A DNA stretch of 64,000 nt. Origin: an uncultured Paracoccaceae bacterium. GTDB lineage: Bacteria > Pseudomonadota > Alphaproteobacteria > Rhodobacterales > Rhodobacteraceae. The first letter of the stretch is position 1; each line of letters begins with the position of its first letter. Both the position numbers and the translations under genes were made by a program. This document shows positions 1 through 8,021 of the stretch, in pieces. The notes under the pieces are model-generated. The model saw only the letters and a list, made by a program, of their open reading frames with translations. It did not search any database and was not told the DNA's origin. Location of the stretch: the NCBI GenBank assembly GCA_947499635.1, contig CANMPD010000007.1, forward strand, positions 120,878-184,877, given 5' to 3'.

Positions 1-170
1 GGCGTTTCGCCACCAAGACCAGGATGCGTTCGATTGTGATACACATCCACGACATACAAGATGAGCATTTGCATCAAGGCAAGCACTATCTGTAGATAGC
101 TCTGGATCTGTACGCGCAGGATGTTGACACATCTTCTGATATTCAGTTTGATGTCATGCGGATAGTATTT
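1..170 (-). pseudogene. Relic of an integrase-core (rve/DDE) transposase, C-terminal part, runs off left edge
   Basis: On the minus strand an open frame from about 170 to the window edge ends in VDVYHNRTHPGLGGETP. This matches the well-known end of the catalytic core of Mu/IS-type DDE transposases (a YHxxxHxGLGGxTP pattern, which carries the region of the last acidic residue's helix and what follows). Upstream of that motif this frame makes little sense, while the neighbouring frame reads DPELSTDSACLDANAH, which resembles the segment that normally precedes it. This suggests a frameshifted remnant. The remainder lies left of the window. Family assignment is by motif only; decay is inferred. 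Confidence 0.5.
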
Positions 171-219
171 TCAAAATTAGTTCTGCCTGAGTTATGCTAA
201 GCACCGAAAATGGGGGAGA

Positions 220-906
220 TTGGCGTCAGTGAAACCCAAACCGAAGCGCAAAAGCGAATCGAACACTCATCCAAACGATACCTTGAGGTTGCTGTACTTT
301 CGTTCGATATTTGATCTTACGCAGAAACAGGCAGCAGACCTATTAGGAGTCGCAGTATCCAGCTACAGAGCGTACGAAGGATGTCGACATCCTATTCCTA
401 CAAGAGTCAGGCGAAAGATTGGTTCGTTGTCGCCAGTCGACATCCTGCCGATGAACCCGGATCAAGATCCAAACGAAATCTATGCTGTCTTGCGACGCGC
501 CCAACACGAAGAATTCGATGGCGAACTGAAGCGACTCTGGCCAAGGATCGCCGCTTCAGAGCAGCCATCCGGGCAAAAACACTTGAGAAAATCTCAACCT
601 GTACGGGGTCAGCTTAATCTAAACCTTTTGGACATCAGCCGCAAAAATCGGAACTATCTGCAAGCCCAGAGGCGAGAATTTTCCCCACTCCGGCGGCTTT
701 ACTGCGAGTGGCGCGATGCCAGTTTCTTTGTTTCAGCAATTTTTGCATTTTTGTGGGTCACATGCCTTCAGCTTGGCATTCCATTAGGCATCTTCACAGA
801 TGCCGCAAATGCCGTGGGTGTTGGGAGTTTAACAGTATTTTTCCTGCTTCTAGCTGCCGTCTTGCAAGATATGGTTTCCGATATTGAAAAACGTAAGACC
901 ACATAG
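220..906 (+). CDS. Helix-turn-helix protein with C-terminal membrane segments
   Basis: 228 residues from a TTG start at 220, just after a GGGGGA ribosome site at 212-217; GTG at 229 is an alternative. Residues about 20-70 form an XRE-like helix-turn-helix (LTQKQAADLLGVAVSSYRAYE). A basic middle follows. The last 60 residues hold two hydrophobic stretches (FFVSAIFAFLWVTCLQLGI and a second around SLTVFFLLLAAVLQDM), so the protein is probably a membrane-anchored DNA-binding protein. It lies just upstream of the giant nuclease-like gene on the same strand and could regulate or sense for it. The exact family is not recognised. Confidence 0.6.
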   Translation: MASVKPKPKRKSESNTHPNDTLRLLYFRSIFDLTQKQAADLLGVAVSSYRAYEGCRHPIPTRVRRKIGSLSPVDILPMNPDQDPNEIYAVLRRAQHEEFDGELKRLWPRIAASEQPSGQKHLRKSQPVRGQLNLNLLDISRKNRNYLQAQRREFSPLRRLYCEWRDASFFVSAIFAFLWVTCLQLGIPLGIFTDAANAVGVGSLTVFFLLLAAVLQDMVSDIEKRKTT

Positions 907-1129
907 AGACACCTCCAAAATGGACCGGTAAGATGAAAAGGCGCCAGCGGCGGGAAGCTGACCTTCGCTGCAGTGCGCAACGGAAAGGGTAAGCTATCCC
1001 AAAGCAGACGTTCACAGTCCCTTGATGGCGCGCTATCCAAATTAGTGAAAACAAGGGATTGGTTCTTAGACATCTGGCGGTTCTCATGTGCTAGTTGTGG
1101 GGAGGTATTTCATTTCAACGGAAGATTTT

Positions 1130-4100
1130 ATGATTCCTTTATCTCCAATGCCCAAAAAACTTGAAGAGAGCCAAAGCACTGGAACGTTTGAAGATTTAAG
1201 AAAGCAATACAAGAGTACTTTTGCTGTTTTGGAAGGTTCGGACCCGCTGGCAACCGCACTTTCCTTTGCCGCTCTTCTGCTAAATGAAAACCTCCAAAGC
1301 TCGACCTATCGGATCGAGACCTTGGTCAATTTGGCTTTGGCGCTTGGTCGCGACAAAAACAGGCTCAAACAGAAGGAGTTCCGCAGACTTTATGGGGACA
1401 TGGAAAAGGGCATCGTCGCTAGACAAGAAGATCCAGCTGAAGATGTGTTCGTAAGCAACATTAGCACTATGCGTGGCAATTTCCTCGTACTTGAGGGGCT
1501 AAGTGAAGGAGCTGGATACTTCCTGCAGGTATTCATGCAAATGGTCGACAGTCTTCCCAAGAACGAAAGCTACGATGTGATCAGGGATCCGGTCTATGCA
1601 CTGTTGACCTTGTCGGATGAAGCCTGCAAACGCGCCGGTTTGTCCAGAAACCAGCTTGGAAACGATATACCCCAAGCAAAGCTCAATCCACAAGACGCTG
1701 AACGAATAGCGGAGCTGAGAAAGTGTCTTACGTTCAGCTCGTCTGATCTTGATGATCTGGGTATAAAGCTCGACGACCTTGGCGACTTTGGATTTGATCC
1801 ATCAGCAAGAGCAAAAATCCTCAAACAGAACCTACTTCACAACGACCTCGAACGTTGCCCCGTATGCTATAAGGACGGCAAGACTTTCCTTCTGCTTCCG
1901 ACTGCAGTTAGCGGTGGCATTCGTCGTCTTGTTTTCGAGATGGTTGTCAAAGCCTATGGCTTGGACACCTTCTTGAAGGCTCTAGCTCATGAATACTCAA
2001 AGCGACTGAACTTGATACCTTTTCTCGGAGAATTTGGTCGAGTTCAGCTAGAATTTACGCCCGCTGGTGACACTCTCATGGCAAGTGTGTTTCGCTGGGT
2101 GGACGACGGGAGAGCGCTTCACATTCTGTTCTTTATGGACAATCTGAGGGGCTTTGAAGAAACAGGGTTTGGCGGTTGGGACAAAGACCAGCCATCTACA
2201 TCCGCCGCGATCCTCGATCACATTAAGTTGGCCAAAGCGAAAGCCGAAGAAAGTGGTGACTTCAAATCTGGCATAAGCTTGGTTGTAGGCTGTGGCGTCG
2301 GACGAGGCGTCATGCATGATGTCAGCGTCTTAGAACTTGAAGACTGGGACGTAGACTTTCTCTCGGTGCACGACTTTGAGGTTCTTTCGAACAAGAACAG
2401 CTTTTCACCGATTTCACTATGGCGACTGAAAGATGCTGAACGGCAGGTCTCGGAAGCTGGAATTGAACTCATAAATATCAATGGACTGCTCAATTTGATT
2501 GCGTGGCGAGAGCAACTTGGTGGTCACTTGGTACCACACAATCAGCTTCCAGATTCCTTCGGAGATGGAGGAGCCGGTTTGATCATGGTCGATCAGAACG
2601 CGCTGCGCACATTGCGGCATCAATCGCAACAAGAAGCCGATGTCCATTCTGCCTGCAAGCTTGATGGCAGTTGGACTTTGGTCAGACGCACGTCCAGCTC
2701 ATTGAGCGAAGAAGATCGATCCATTTCTCTATACGCAGACATGTTAAGCAACGAGAGCCTTCCAGCATTACTGTTCGAGGGTGGAGACACCGAATGGTGG
2801 ACACAGGTAAGTGGTGTTGTGGGGAGTCCGAGAGAGGCGATTTTCGAACGTTGGAGGATGCTTTCTACTTGGTTGCCTCGAATTGCCCGTGCATTTGGTG
2901 CGCTTGAAGATCAGTACAAGCCGCCAAATCCATTGCAAATCAATGCAATCTTTGATGGTGCAATGGCTGGCCTGGCTGAGCAGCCTAAGCCGTTCTCAGA
3001 GAATGAACTGAGGGAAACTCTTTCAATAAGTGCTCAAACCGAGGAAGCGGTGGTAACTGTAAAGGCCAATCGCAGATTTGAAGATGCCTTCTTCAATGAA
3101 GATAATGTTGCCGAAAGAGAGTTGGTGAGGGCAGTTTGCCTCGGAGTTTCTCAACTCGCACCTGAGCCGTTGCCCGCGGAGCAATTTGAGGATCTGATGA
3201 TCTCGATTGTTCCAAACAATCGTGTCCGGCAAACACATGCCTTCCCAGCGGTCAGTTTTCGCGATTTTGTTCATCACAAACTCCCACGAAAACCAGTGTT
3301 CATAAACGATGCCGACACGAGCACACTCAAGCTTTTCCTTGGTTGGAAGGTCCGTGACCGCAAACTGGGCGGAACTGTGCAAGGAAAAGTGGAATGTACG
3401 ACCTATCTGCGCCGACTAGTTGAATATCTTGAAAATAAGCTGATCGGTTTCTTAAGAAAGTTTGAGAAGAAGTCAGTTTTGCAAAGGCTTATCACTAACC
3501 ATGAAGCTGCAATGTGCGACCAAGAGACTTGGAAAAGAACCGCCGCTGCAGTCAGTGCATTGCACGAAGACAAAGGACGCGCATTGGAGGAGATGCTCAA
3601 GCACCAGTCGAAGCTGAACGCACTTTTTCAGTCATCGCGTGTGCTAGTCGAAGTTGCTAACTGCGTTTGCTGTTTCGACGATGGCGATGCATTTGGTGAG
3701 TTTGATCTCGCAAAGTCCATGGCAATGATGATTGAGATTATCGAATTTGGGGGATGGTCTGATGCAATTCATTACGGCGCGATGGAACCTACACTTGCAG
3801 TGGCCGCACTCGGCGATGTTCTCGCGAACCACGACTTTTTCGAGGAGGTTGTCGTCCCGTTCGGTCAAGCTGGCATGACATCAAGAGTTGAGCGAAGCAT
3901 TCAAGGTTATGGGGATCACTTCTCAGCACCGAAGGAGAAGACTGGCGAGCCGGATAAGAAGTTTTTGGCCGAAAAAGAACAGTTTTCAAAGGCATGGGAA
4001 TGCGAGCTTGGCTTCCCTATAGAAGCACATGGAGCTTTTGTAGTTGCTTGTGAAGAGGTGGGGCTGGCCGAGGAAAAAGCGTGTTTTGTGGTTCGAAAGT

Positions 4101-4927
4101 CAGACCTTAGGCGGAGGGTTCTGGACCTGAAGCCGGAGCTGGAGCCGCACTTAGATAAAATCCTTCACGAGCTTTCTCTGCCCCCAAGATCAGACTGGAG
4201 GGTCGCTCCTGCAGGATTTACTGATCTGGATCGCCAACCTTGGAAGTTCCGTCGTCTGCTAAGTGTCCTTCGGCGTCCACTGATCCAACTCGACGACGCT
4301 GATGATCCTGAGATCTATCTTTGGCCGGGAATGGTCGGTGACGGGGGTGAGTATACATTCGTTCGGTACTGGGAAGCCGAATTTCGCGAAATTCAAATTC
4401 GCACGAAAGAAATGCTTCGGTGGAATGGTTCGGTGAAGGATAAGAGTAGCTTCAACGATCAAGTGGCTGGAAGGCTCCGTGAAATGGGTTGGAAAGCAAA
4501 ATCAGATGTTGGCGTTACACAGATTTTAGGTCGATCTGAAGATGAGAAGCTCGGCAACATTAAGCGATTAGGTGATGTGGATGTTCTTGCATGGGACGAC
4601 CAAAGCCGCCGTGTGATTGCTATTGAGTGCAAGGATCTTATGTATCGAAAAACTCCAGGAGAAATTGCTGAACAGTTGTCAAGTTTTCGGGGCGAATTGG
4701 ATGCAAAAGGCAAACCGGACCTCTTGCTTAAGCACCTCAAACGAGCATCTGCCCTTCGCACAAATTTTGATGAACTAAAAAAATTCACCGGGATATCCGA
4801 TCCTATTTTTGAGGATTGCCTCGTTTTTAGCGGTCAGGTCCCCATGGGCTACGCAAAAGAGGGTATCCGCAGCAAGGCAAACATGTTGCTTTTCGACGAA
4901 ATAGGTACCCTGTCTCTTAAGACCTAA
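1130..4927 (+). CDS. Very large protein with C-terminal PD-(D/E)xK nuclease-like domain
   Basis: 1,265 residues if read from ATG 1130, which has GGAAG 6 bases upstream (1120-1124). The frame is open from GTG 1088, giving 14 more residues, but with a poorer start. The first 1,100 residues match no family I know; a CPVC knuckle sits near residues 243-246. Near the C-terminus a helix (FNDQVAGRLREMGW, from about 1108), then GDVDVLA (D1149/D1151) and IECKD (E1166, K1168), form a complete D...ExK restriction-endonuclease-like core. A conserved-looking TPGEIAEQLSSFRG helix follows. No helicase or methylase motifs are visible. Eight bases separate it from the zinc-ribbon gene, so they are co-transcribed. 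A defence or DNA-processing role is inferred from the nuclease fold and the island context. Confidence 0.6.
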   Translation: MIPLSPMPKKLEESQSTGTFEDLRKQYKSTFAVLEGSDPLATALSFAALLLNENLQSSTYRIETLVNLALALGRDKNRLKQKEFRRLYGDMEKGIVARQEDPAEDVFVSNISTMRGNFLVLEGLSEGAGYFLQVFMQMVDSLPKNESYDVIRDPVYALLTLSDEACKRAGLSRNQLGNDIPQAKLNPQDAERIAELRKCLTFSSSDLDDLGIKLDDLGDFGFDPSARAKILKQNLLHNDLERCPVCYKDGKTFLLLPTAVSGGIRRLVFEMVVKAYGLDTFLKALAHEYSKRLNLIPFLGEFGRVQLEFTPAGDTLMASVFRWVDDGRALHILFFMDNLRGFEETGFGGWDKDQPSTSAAILDHIKLAKAKAEESGDFKSGISLVVGCGVGRGVMHDVSVLELEDWDVDFLSVHDFEVLSNKNSFSPISLWRLKDAERQVSEAGIELININGLLNLIAWREQLGGHLVPHNQLPDSFGDGGAGLIMVDQNALRTLRHQSQQEADVHSACKLDGSWTLVRRTSSSLSEEDRSISLYADMLSNESLPALLFEGGDTEWWTQVSGVVGSPREAIFERWRMLSTWLPRIARAFGALEDQYKPPNPLQINAIFDGAMAGLAEQPKPFSENELRETLSISAQTEEAVVTVKANRRFEDAFFNEDNVAERELVRAVCLGVSQLAPEPLPAEQFEDLMISIVPNNRVRQTHAFPAVSFRDFVHHKLPRKPVFINDADTSTLKLFLGWKVRDRKLGGTVQGKVECTTYLRRLVEYLENKLIGFLRKFEKKSVLQRLITNHEAAMCDQETWKRTAAAVSALHEDKGRALEEMLKHQSKLNALFQSSRVLVEVANCVCCFDDGDAFGEFDLAKSMAMMIEIIEFGGWSDAIHYGAMEPTLAVAALGDVLANHDFFEEVVVPFGQAGMTSRVERSIQGYGDHFSAPKEKTGEPDKKFLAEKEQFSKAWECELGFPIEAHGAFVVACEEVGLAEEKACFVVRKSDLRRRVLDLKPELEPHLDKILHELSLPPRSDWRVAPAGFTDLDRQPWKFRRLLSVLRRPLIQLDDADDPEIYLWPGMVGDGGEYTFVRYWEAEFREIQIRTKEMLRWNGSVKDKSSFNDQVAGRLREMGWKAKSDVGVTQILGRSEDEKLGNIKRLGDVDVLAWDDQSRRVIAIECKDLMYRKTPGEIAEQLSSFRGELDAKGKPDLLLKHLKRASALRTNFDELKKFTGISDPIFEDCLVFSGQVPMGYAKEGIRSKANMLLFDEIGTLSLKT

Positions 4928-4935
4928 GTTGCATA

Positions 4936-5541
4936 GTGAGTAAATGTATGACCGAAAAATCTATTCTGGACTACTTCGGGAGCGTTGACCGGCCCCAACG
5001 CCTATATTGCGGCCGTTGCGAAAAACTGATGCACCTCGACTTCGTACACTTGCAAGAGCGCATAACAGGTGTTCGATTTGACATTGTGGGGATACCTGCA
5101 CTGCGATGTAGCTGCGGGAATCTCGAATGGCCAGATCGATCAAAGTTCGCAATACTCGAACTCCATCGAAAGGCGAAGGAGAAGGAAACTGGTCGTGTCA
5201 CTTCAACGCGCACAAAGCCAAACAAAAAATACGCATTCTCAAATGTGCCCTTCGAGTACGATTCAGATGACTATGAGAACATCCCTGGACTCATGCGCCC
5301 ATGGGATGACGGGTTTTTGACACCAGTCTTCTTCAAACGTGACGCACTATTGAAATTCGAGCACCACCCAAACTACGAAGTCAAATTTGCCTCCGCGACA
5401 TACGGAACGATCTACTCCACAGAACCTAGTTTTTACATTTCGTTCGGGATCAATGAGAACAGCCTCTTAGTCATGTGGCTGGGGGACATCGCAAAGCTTC
5501 CGGAGACGGAGCAGTGGCAAGGTTTCAGATCAAGCCGCTAA
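4936..5541 (+). CDS. Zinc-ribbon protein of unknown function, possibly truncated
   Basis: 201 residues from GTG 4936, or 197 from ATG 4948, starting right after the stop of the giant nuclease-like gene, so probably in the same operon. An N-terminal zinc ribbon is visible as CGRC (near residue 29) paired with CSCG (near residue 59). The middle is charged, and the C-terminal part is aromatic and strand-rich (DGFLTPVFFKRDALLKFEHH, then SFYISFGIN). The chain stops abruptly after LPETEQWQGFRSSR, about 150 bases from the tRNA-Arg 3' end, in what looks like the middle of a domain. It may be the intact N-terminal part of a longer ancestral protein. Function unknown; partnership with the upstream gene is inferred from spacing only. 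Confidence 0.5.
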   Translation: MSKCMTEKSILDYFGSVDRPQRLYCGRCEKLMHLDFVHLQERITGVRFDIVGIPALRCSCGNLEWPDRSKFAILELHRKAKEKETGRVTSTRTKPNKKYAFSNVPFEYDSDDYENIPGLMRPWDDGFLTPVFFKRDALLKFEHHPNYEVKFASATYGTIYSTEPSFYISFGINENSLLVMWLGDIAKLPETEQWQGFRSSR

Positions 5542-5689
5542 AGCGGTTGTCTCGAAAACCTGCACTGATTGAAAGGCGAGAGAATGAACCACTGGACTAA
5601 GTTAAATGAAGAAGGAGAGGCTATGCGTCGTGAAAGGCAAAGGTCTGTCACAAAAGGCAGAACTATGTGTCGTCTCACAAATGAGGGTA

Positions 5690-5766
5690 TGGCGGACCGA
5701 GGAGGATTCGAACCCCCGACCCCTTGATTCGTAGTCAAGTACTCTATCCAGCTGAGCTATCGGTCC
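5690..5766 (-). tRNA. tRNA-Arg (anticodon ACG)
   Basis: 77-base cloverleaf on the minus strand. The acceptor stem GGACCGA pairs with TCGGTCC, followed by discriminator G and an encoded CCA. The anticodon stem CTTGA/TCAAG closes the loop CTACGAA, giving anticodon ACG (read as ICG). The T arm carries TTCGAAT. Its 3' end faces the accessory region on the left, the usual orientation for integration at a tRNA gene. Confidence 0.95.
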
Positions 5767-5776
5767 GTTGAGCAGG

Positions 5777-5805
5777 TCTTTAGACGCATAAATGTGGTGG
5801 TGCAA
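5777..5805 (-). promoter_or_regulatory. Candidate promoter of tRNA-Arg
   Basis: On the minus strand TTGCAC (5800-5805) is followed after 17 bases by TAAAGA (5777-5782), ending 11 bases before the first base of the tRNA. Spacing fits a sigma-70 type promoter. Position supports it more than the -10 match does. Confidence 0.45.
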
Positions 5806-6050
5806 GGGTAAAGTGATAGGTTTTATATTTTATAACACCCGAGCGGTATTTTATTGGTTTGTGAGACAGAAGCAGTTGATGATCTGACGAATGTATTCTC
5901 CGACATAGTTATAGAGGCAGAAGACAGCACGGGTGTAGTCAAGCAATTCATACTAAGGTGGGTAAGGTTTTAGCTTATTCAGGCGGTGTAAATTTCTAGA
6001 AGCGGATTAAGGATAGCGGTATTGCAAGAGGGCAGGACGATAAATTTTAA

Positions 6051-6770
6051 TCACCGATCCGGTTCCCCTTTGTTGAATTTTAAGCCGCGACTAAGGTGAT
6101 TGCGCATTGCTTCTGCTGCGGCATCCGGATCGCCAAATCTGATTGCCTCTGATATTGCCATGTGCTCTTCACGCAGGCCAATTTGATATACTGGTCGCGC
6201 GTCGTTATCCATCTCGTTCATAGCATTCGCGGGGATGATAAAAGGTCCCAAAAACCGTAAAAAATCAACAATATACGAGTTTTTAGTCGCTGACGCGATG
6301 GCCATATGAAATTTAAAATCTTCAATTTGCCCCAATTCACCCGCAACATGTGCTGCATGCTGCGCCTTTATAGCAGCGTCAATATTTTCAATATCGGTGG
6401 CCGTATGGCGTAGAGCCGCCAGTTCTGCGTTGGAAACCTCCATGCACATACGCAGTTCCATCGCTTGCTCGATATGTTCTTTTTCATTCAAGTTCTGACT
6501 GCACAGACGAAATGGTTGTTGAGAAATGTCTTCACAAACGAACACACCGCGCCCTTGATGTGCTGTGACAAGACCATCAACCCGCAGGGATGAAATAGCT
6601 TCACGGATAACTGTTCGACTAACCCCGAACTGGTCAACAAGCGCATTCTCTGTGGGAAGCTGCGTGCCGGGGGCAAAATCACCTTTCTGAATGCGCTCTC
6701 GTAGTTGTTTGGCAACACGTGCTCCCAACTTTGGGCGCATTCCTAAAGCTGGGCGATTAGATTTTGCCAT
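6051..6770 (-). CDS. GntR-family regulator, FadR/FCD subfamily
   Basis: 239 residues. An N-terminal winged helix-turn-helix at about residues 15-80 has the GntR hallmarks GTQLPTENALVDQFGVSRTV and VREAISSLRVDGLV with HQGRGVFV. The C-terminal all-helical FCD ligand-binding domain shows the expected His/Asp positions (EDFKFHMAIASATKNS, REEHMAISEAI, MRNHLSRG), which usually hold a metal and a small organic acid. The gene is divergent from the TRAP transporter genes; 175 bases separate the two starts and include a palindrome at 6870-6895. The likely role is ligand-controlled repression of the transporter. The ligand is not predictable. Confidence 0.9.
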   Translation of the reverse strand: MAKSNRPALGMRPKLGARVAKQLRERIQKGDFAPGTQLPTENALVDQFGVSRTVIREAISSLRVDGLVTAHQGRGVFVCEDISQQPFRLCSQNLNEKEHIEQAMELRMCMEVSNAELAALRHTATDIENIDAAIKAQHAAHVAGELGQIEDFKFHMAIASATKNSYIVDFLRFLGPFIIPANAMNEMDNDARPVYQIGLREEHMAISEAIRFGDPDAAAEAMRNHLSRGLKFNKGEPDR

Positions 6771-6869
6771 TTATCATGTCCTCTAAAAGTATTTCGCCTC
6801 TCCTTACGCCATTGCGCGAACGTTTCAACTCGTAGTGAGCACAGCCTTGCTGGTTGCTTTTCGTAAATT

Positions 6870-6895
6870 CATCATACAACATACAACATATGATG
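6870..6895. promoter_or_regulatory. Candidate operator for the GntR/FCD regulator
   Basis: A perfect 7-base inverted repeat, CATCATA (6870-6876) and TATGATG (6889-6895), flanks the tandem ATACAAC-ATACAAC. It lies between the divergent regulator and dctP-type gene, about 50 bases before the dctP start. Position and symmetry suggest the regulator's binding site; binding is inferred. Confidence 0.45.
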
Positions 6896-6945
6896 CTGGG
6901 AGGAAATGTAAATTGGCATCAGATTACAATCTAGGGAGGAAGAAC

Positions 6946-7965
6946 ATGAACTTTAAACCAACGTTATCTGGAGCGATTATCGCAACAGTTCTTGGCGCAG
7001 GTGGCGTTAGTGCTGCTGAATATGAACTTAGTATTCAAACGCACTTCAGTGCTGAATCGCTTAAAGGCCAAAACGTCCAAAGCTTAGTCGATGACATCGA
7101 ACGCATGTCAGGGGGGCGGGTAGACATTGAAATGTTTTATTCTGCGTCCTTGGTCAAAGCGACCGAGACGTTTGACGCGGCTGTAAATGGTATCATTGAT
7201 GGTGATATGACTGGCGCGGCTTATCAAACCGGTAAAGATCCAGCATTCCAATTTGTTGGCGACATACTTGGAGGCTACGATACACCATGGGAAATGTATT
7301 CTTGGTTCTATTACGGTGGTGGCCTTGAAGCTGCACAGCCGCTTTACAATGAACACGGTATGCATGTTGTGGGGTGGTGGATTTCGGGACAGGAATCTTT
7401 GTCATCTACACGCCCACTTGCCAGCGTGGCTGATTTCAAGGATTGGAAATTTCGCTCACCTCCGGGAATTCAGACAGAAATCTTCGCGGATCTCGGGGCA
7501 AGCCCGATTGTAATGGATTTTGGTGAGGTATTTACGGCGCTTGAAACACGTATCATCGATGGTGCGGATGCGTCTAACATCGCCACCAATACTGAAATCG
7601 GTTTGTATGATATTGCAACACACGCAACATATCCTGGTTTTCACTCGATGCCTGCAGACCACCTCGCAATCAATAAAGATGTTTGGGAAGCATTGCCTGA
7701 TGATATCCAAGCGATCATCGAAGTTGCGATGGAAAAAATGGCCTTCCGTGAAACTCTGAGCCATTCTGTTGTCATAGGGCAAGCCGCACAGAAAGCTCGC
7801 GAAAAAGGTGTGACACTGTATGATTGGAATGCAGAACAACGCGAAGCTTTCCGTACATTCTCTCGTGCGAAATGGGAAGAATGGGGTGAACGTACTGATC
7901 AGGCGGGTGCGCTCGTTGATAGTCATATCGCGTTTATGACGCAAATTGGCCTTATCACCGAATAG
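6946..7965 (+). CDS. TRAP transporter substrate-binding protein (DctP family)
   Basis: 339 residues from ATG 6946, chosen because GGGAGGA sits at 6934-6940 and because this start yields a clean signal peptide (MNFKPTLSGAIIATVLGAGGVSAA, cut before EYEL). A longer open frame upstream covers the operator and is unlikely. The mature protein has the DctP layout, including DIERMSGGRVDIEMFYSASL near the start and EVFTALETRIIDGAD in the middle. It would bind a carboxylate-type solute in the periplasm and deliver it to the DctQ/DctM membrane pair downstream. The substrate is unknown. Confidence 0.9.
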   Translation: MNFKPTLSGAIIATVLGAGGVSAAEYELSIQTHFSAESLKGQNVQSLVDDIERMSGGRVDIEMFYSASLVKATETFDAAVNGIIDGDMTGAAYQTGKDPAFQFVGDILGGYDTPWEMYSWFYYGGGLEAAQPLYNEHGMHVVGWWISGQESLSSTRPLASVADFKDWKFRSPPGIQTEIFADLGASPIVMDFGEVFTALETRIIDGADASNIATNTEIGLYDIATHATYPGFHSMPADHLAINKDVWEALPDDIQAIIEVAMEKMAFRETLSHSVVIGQAAQKAREKGVTLYDWNAEQREAFRTFSRAKWEEWGERTDQAGALVDSHIAFMTQIGLITE

Positions 7966-7973
7966 TACCAAAA

Positions 7974-7998
7974 CGAGGCGGTGGTCATCCCCGCCTCG
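7974..7998 (+). terminator. Intercistronic hairpin between dctP and dctQ type genes
   Basis: CGAGGCGG (7974-7981) pairs perfectly with CCGCCTCG (7991-7998) across a 9-base loop. There is no T-tract. Such hairpins after binding-protein genes commonly stabilise the upstream message or cause partial termination, giving more binding protein than permease. That role is inferred here. Confidence 0.55.
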
Positions 7999-8021
7999 AC
8001 TTGCATCAGAAAGCAAATTTC

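Noticed and set aside
1..5689. Second copy of the tRNA-Arg 3' end as an attachment site
   Set aside because: Looked for and not found; the partner site, if any, is outside the window.
5538..5805. Minus-strand frames over the tRNA region
   Set aside because: They translate the tRNA-Arg gene itself.
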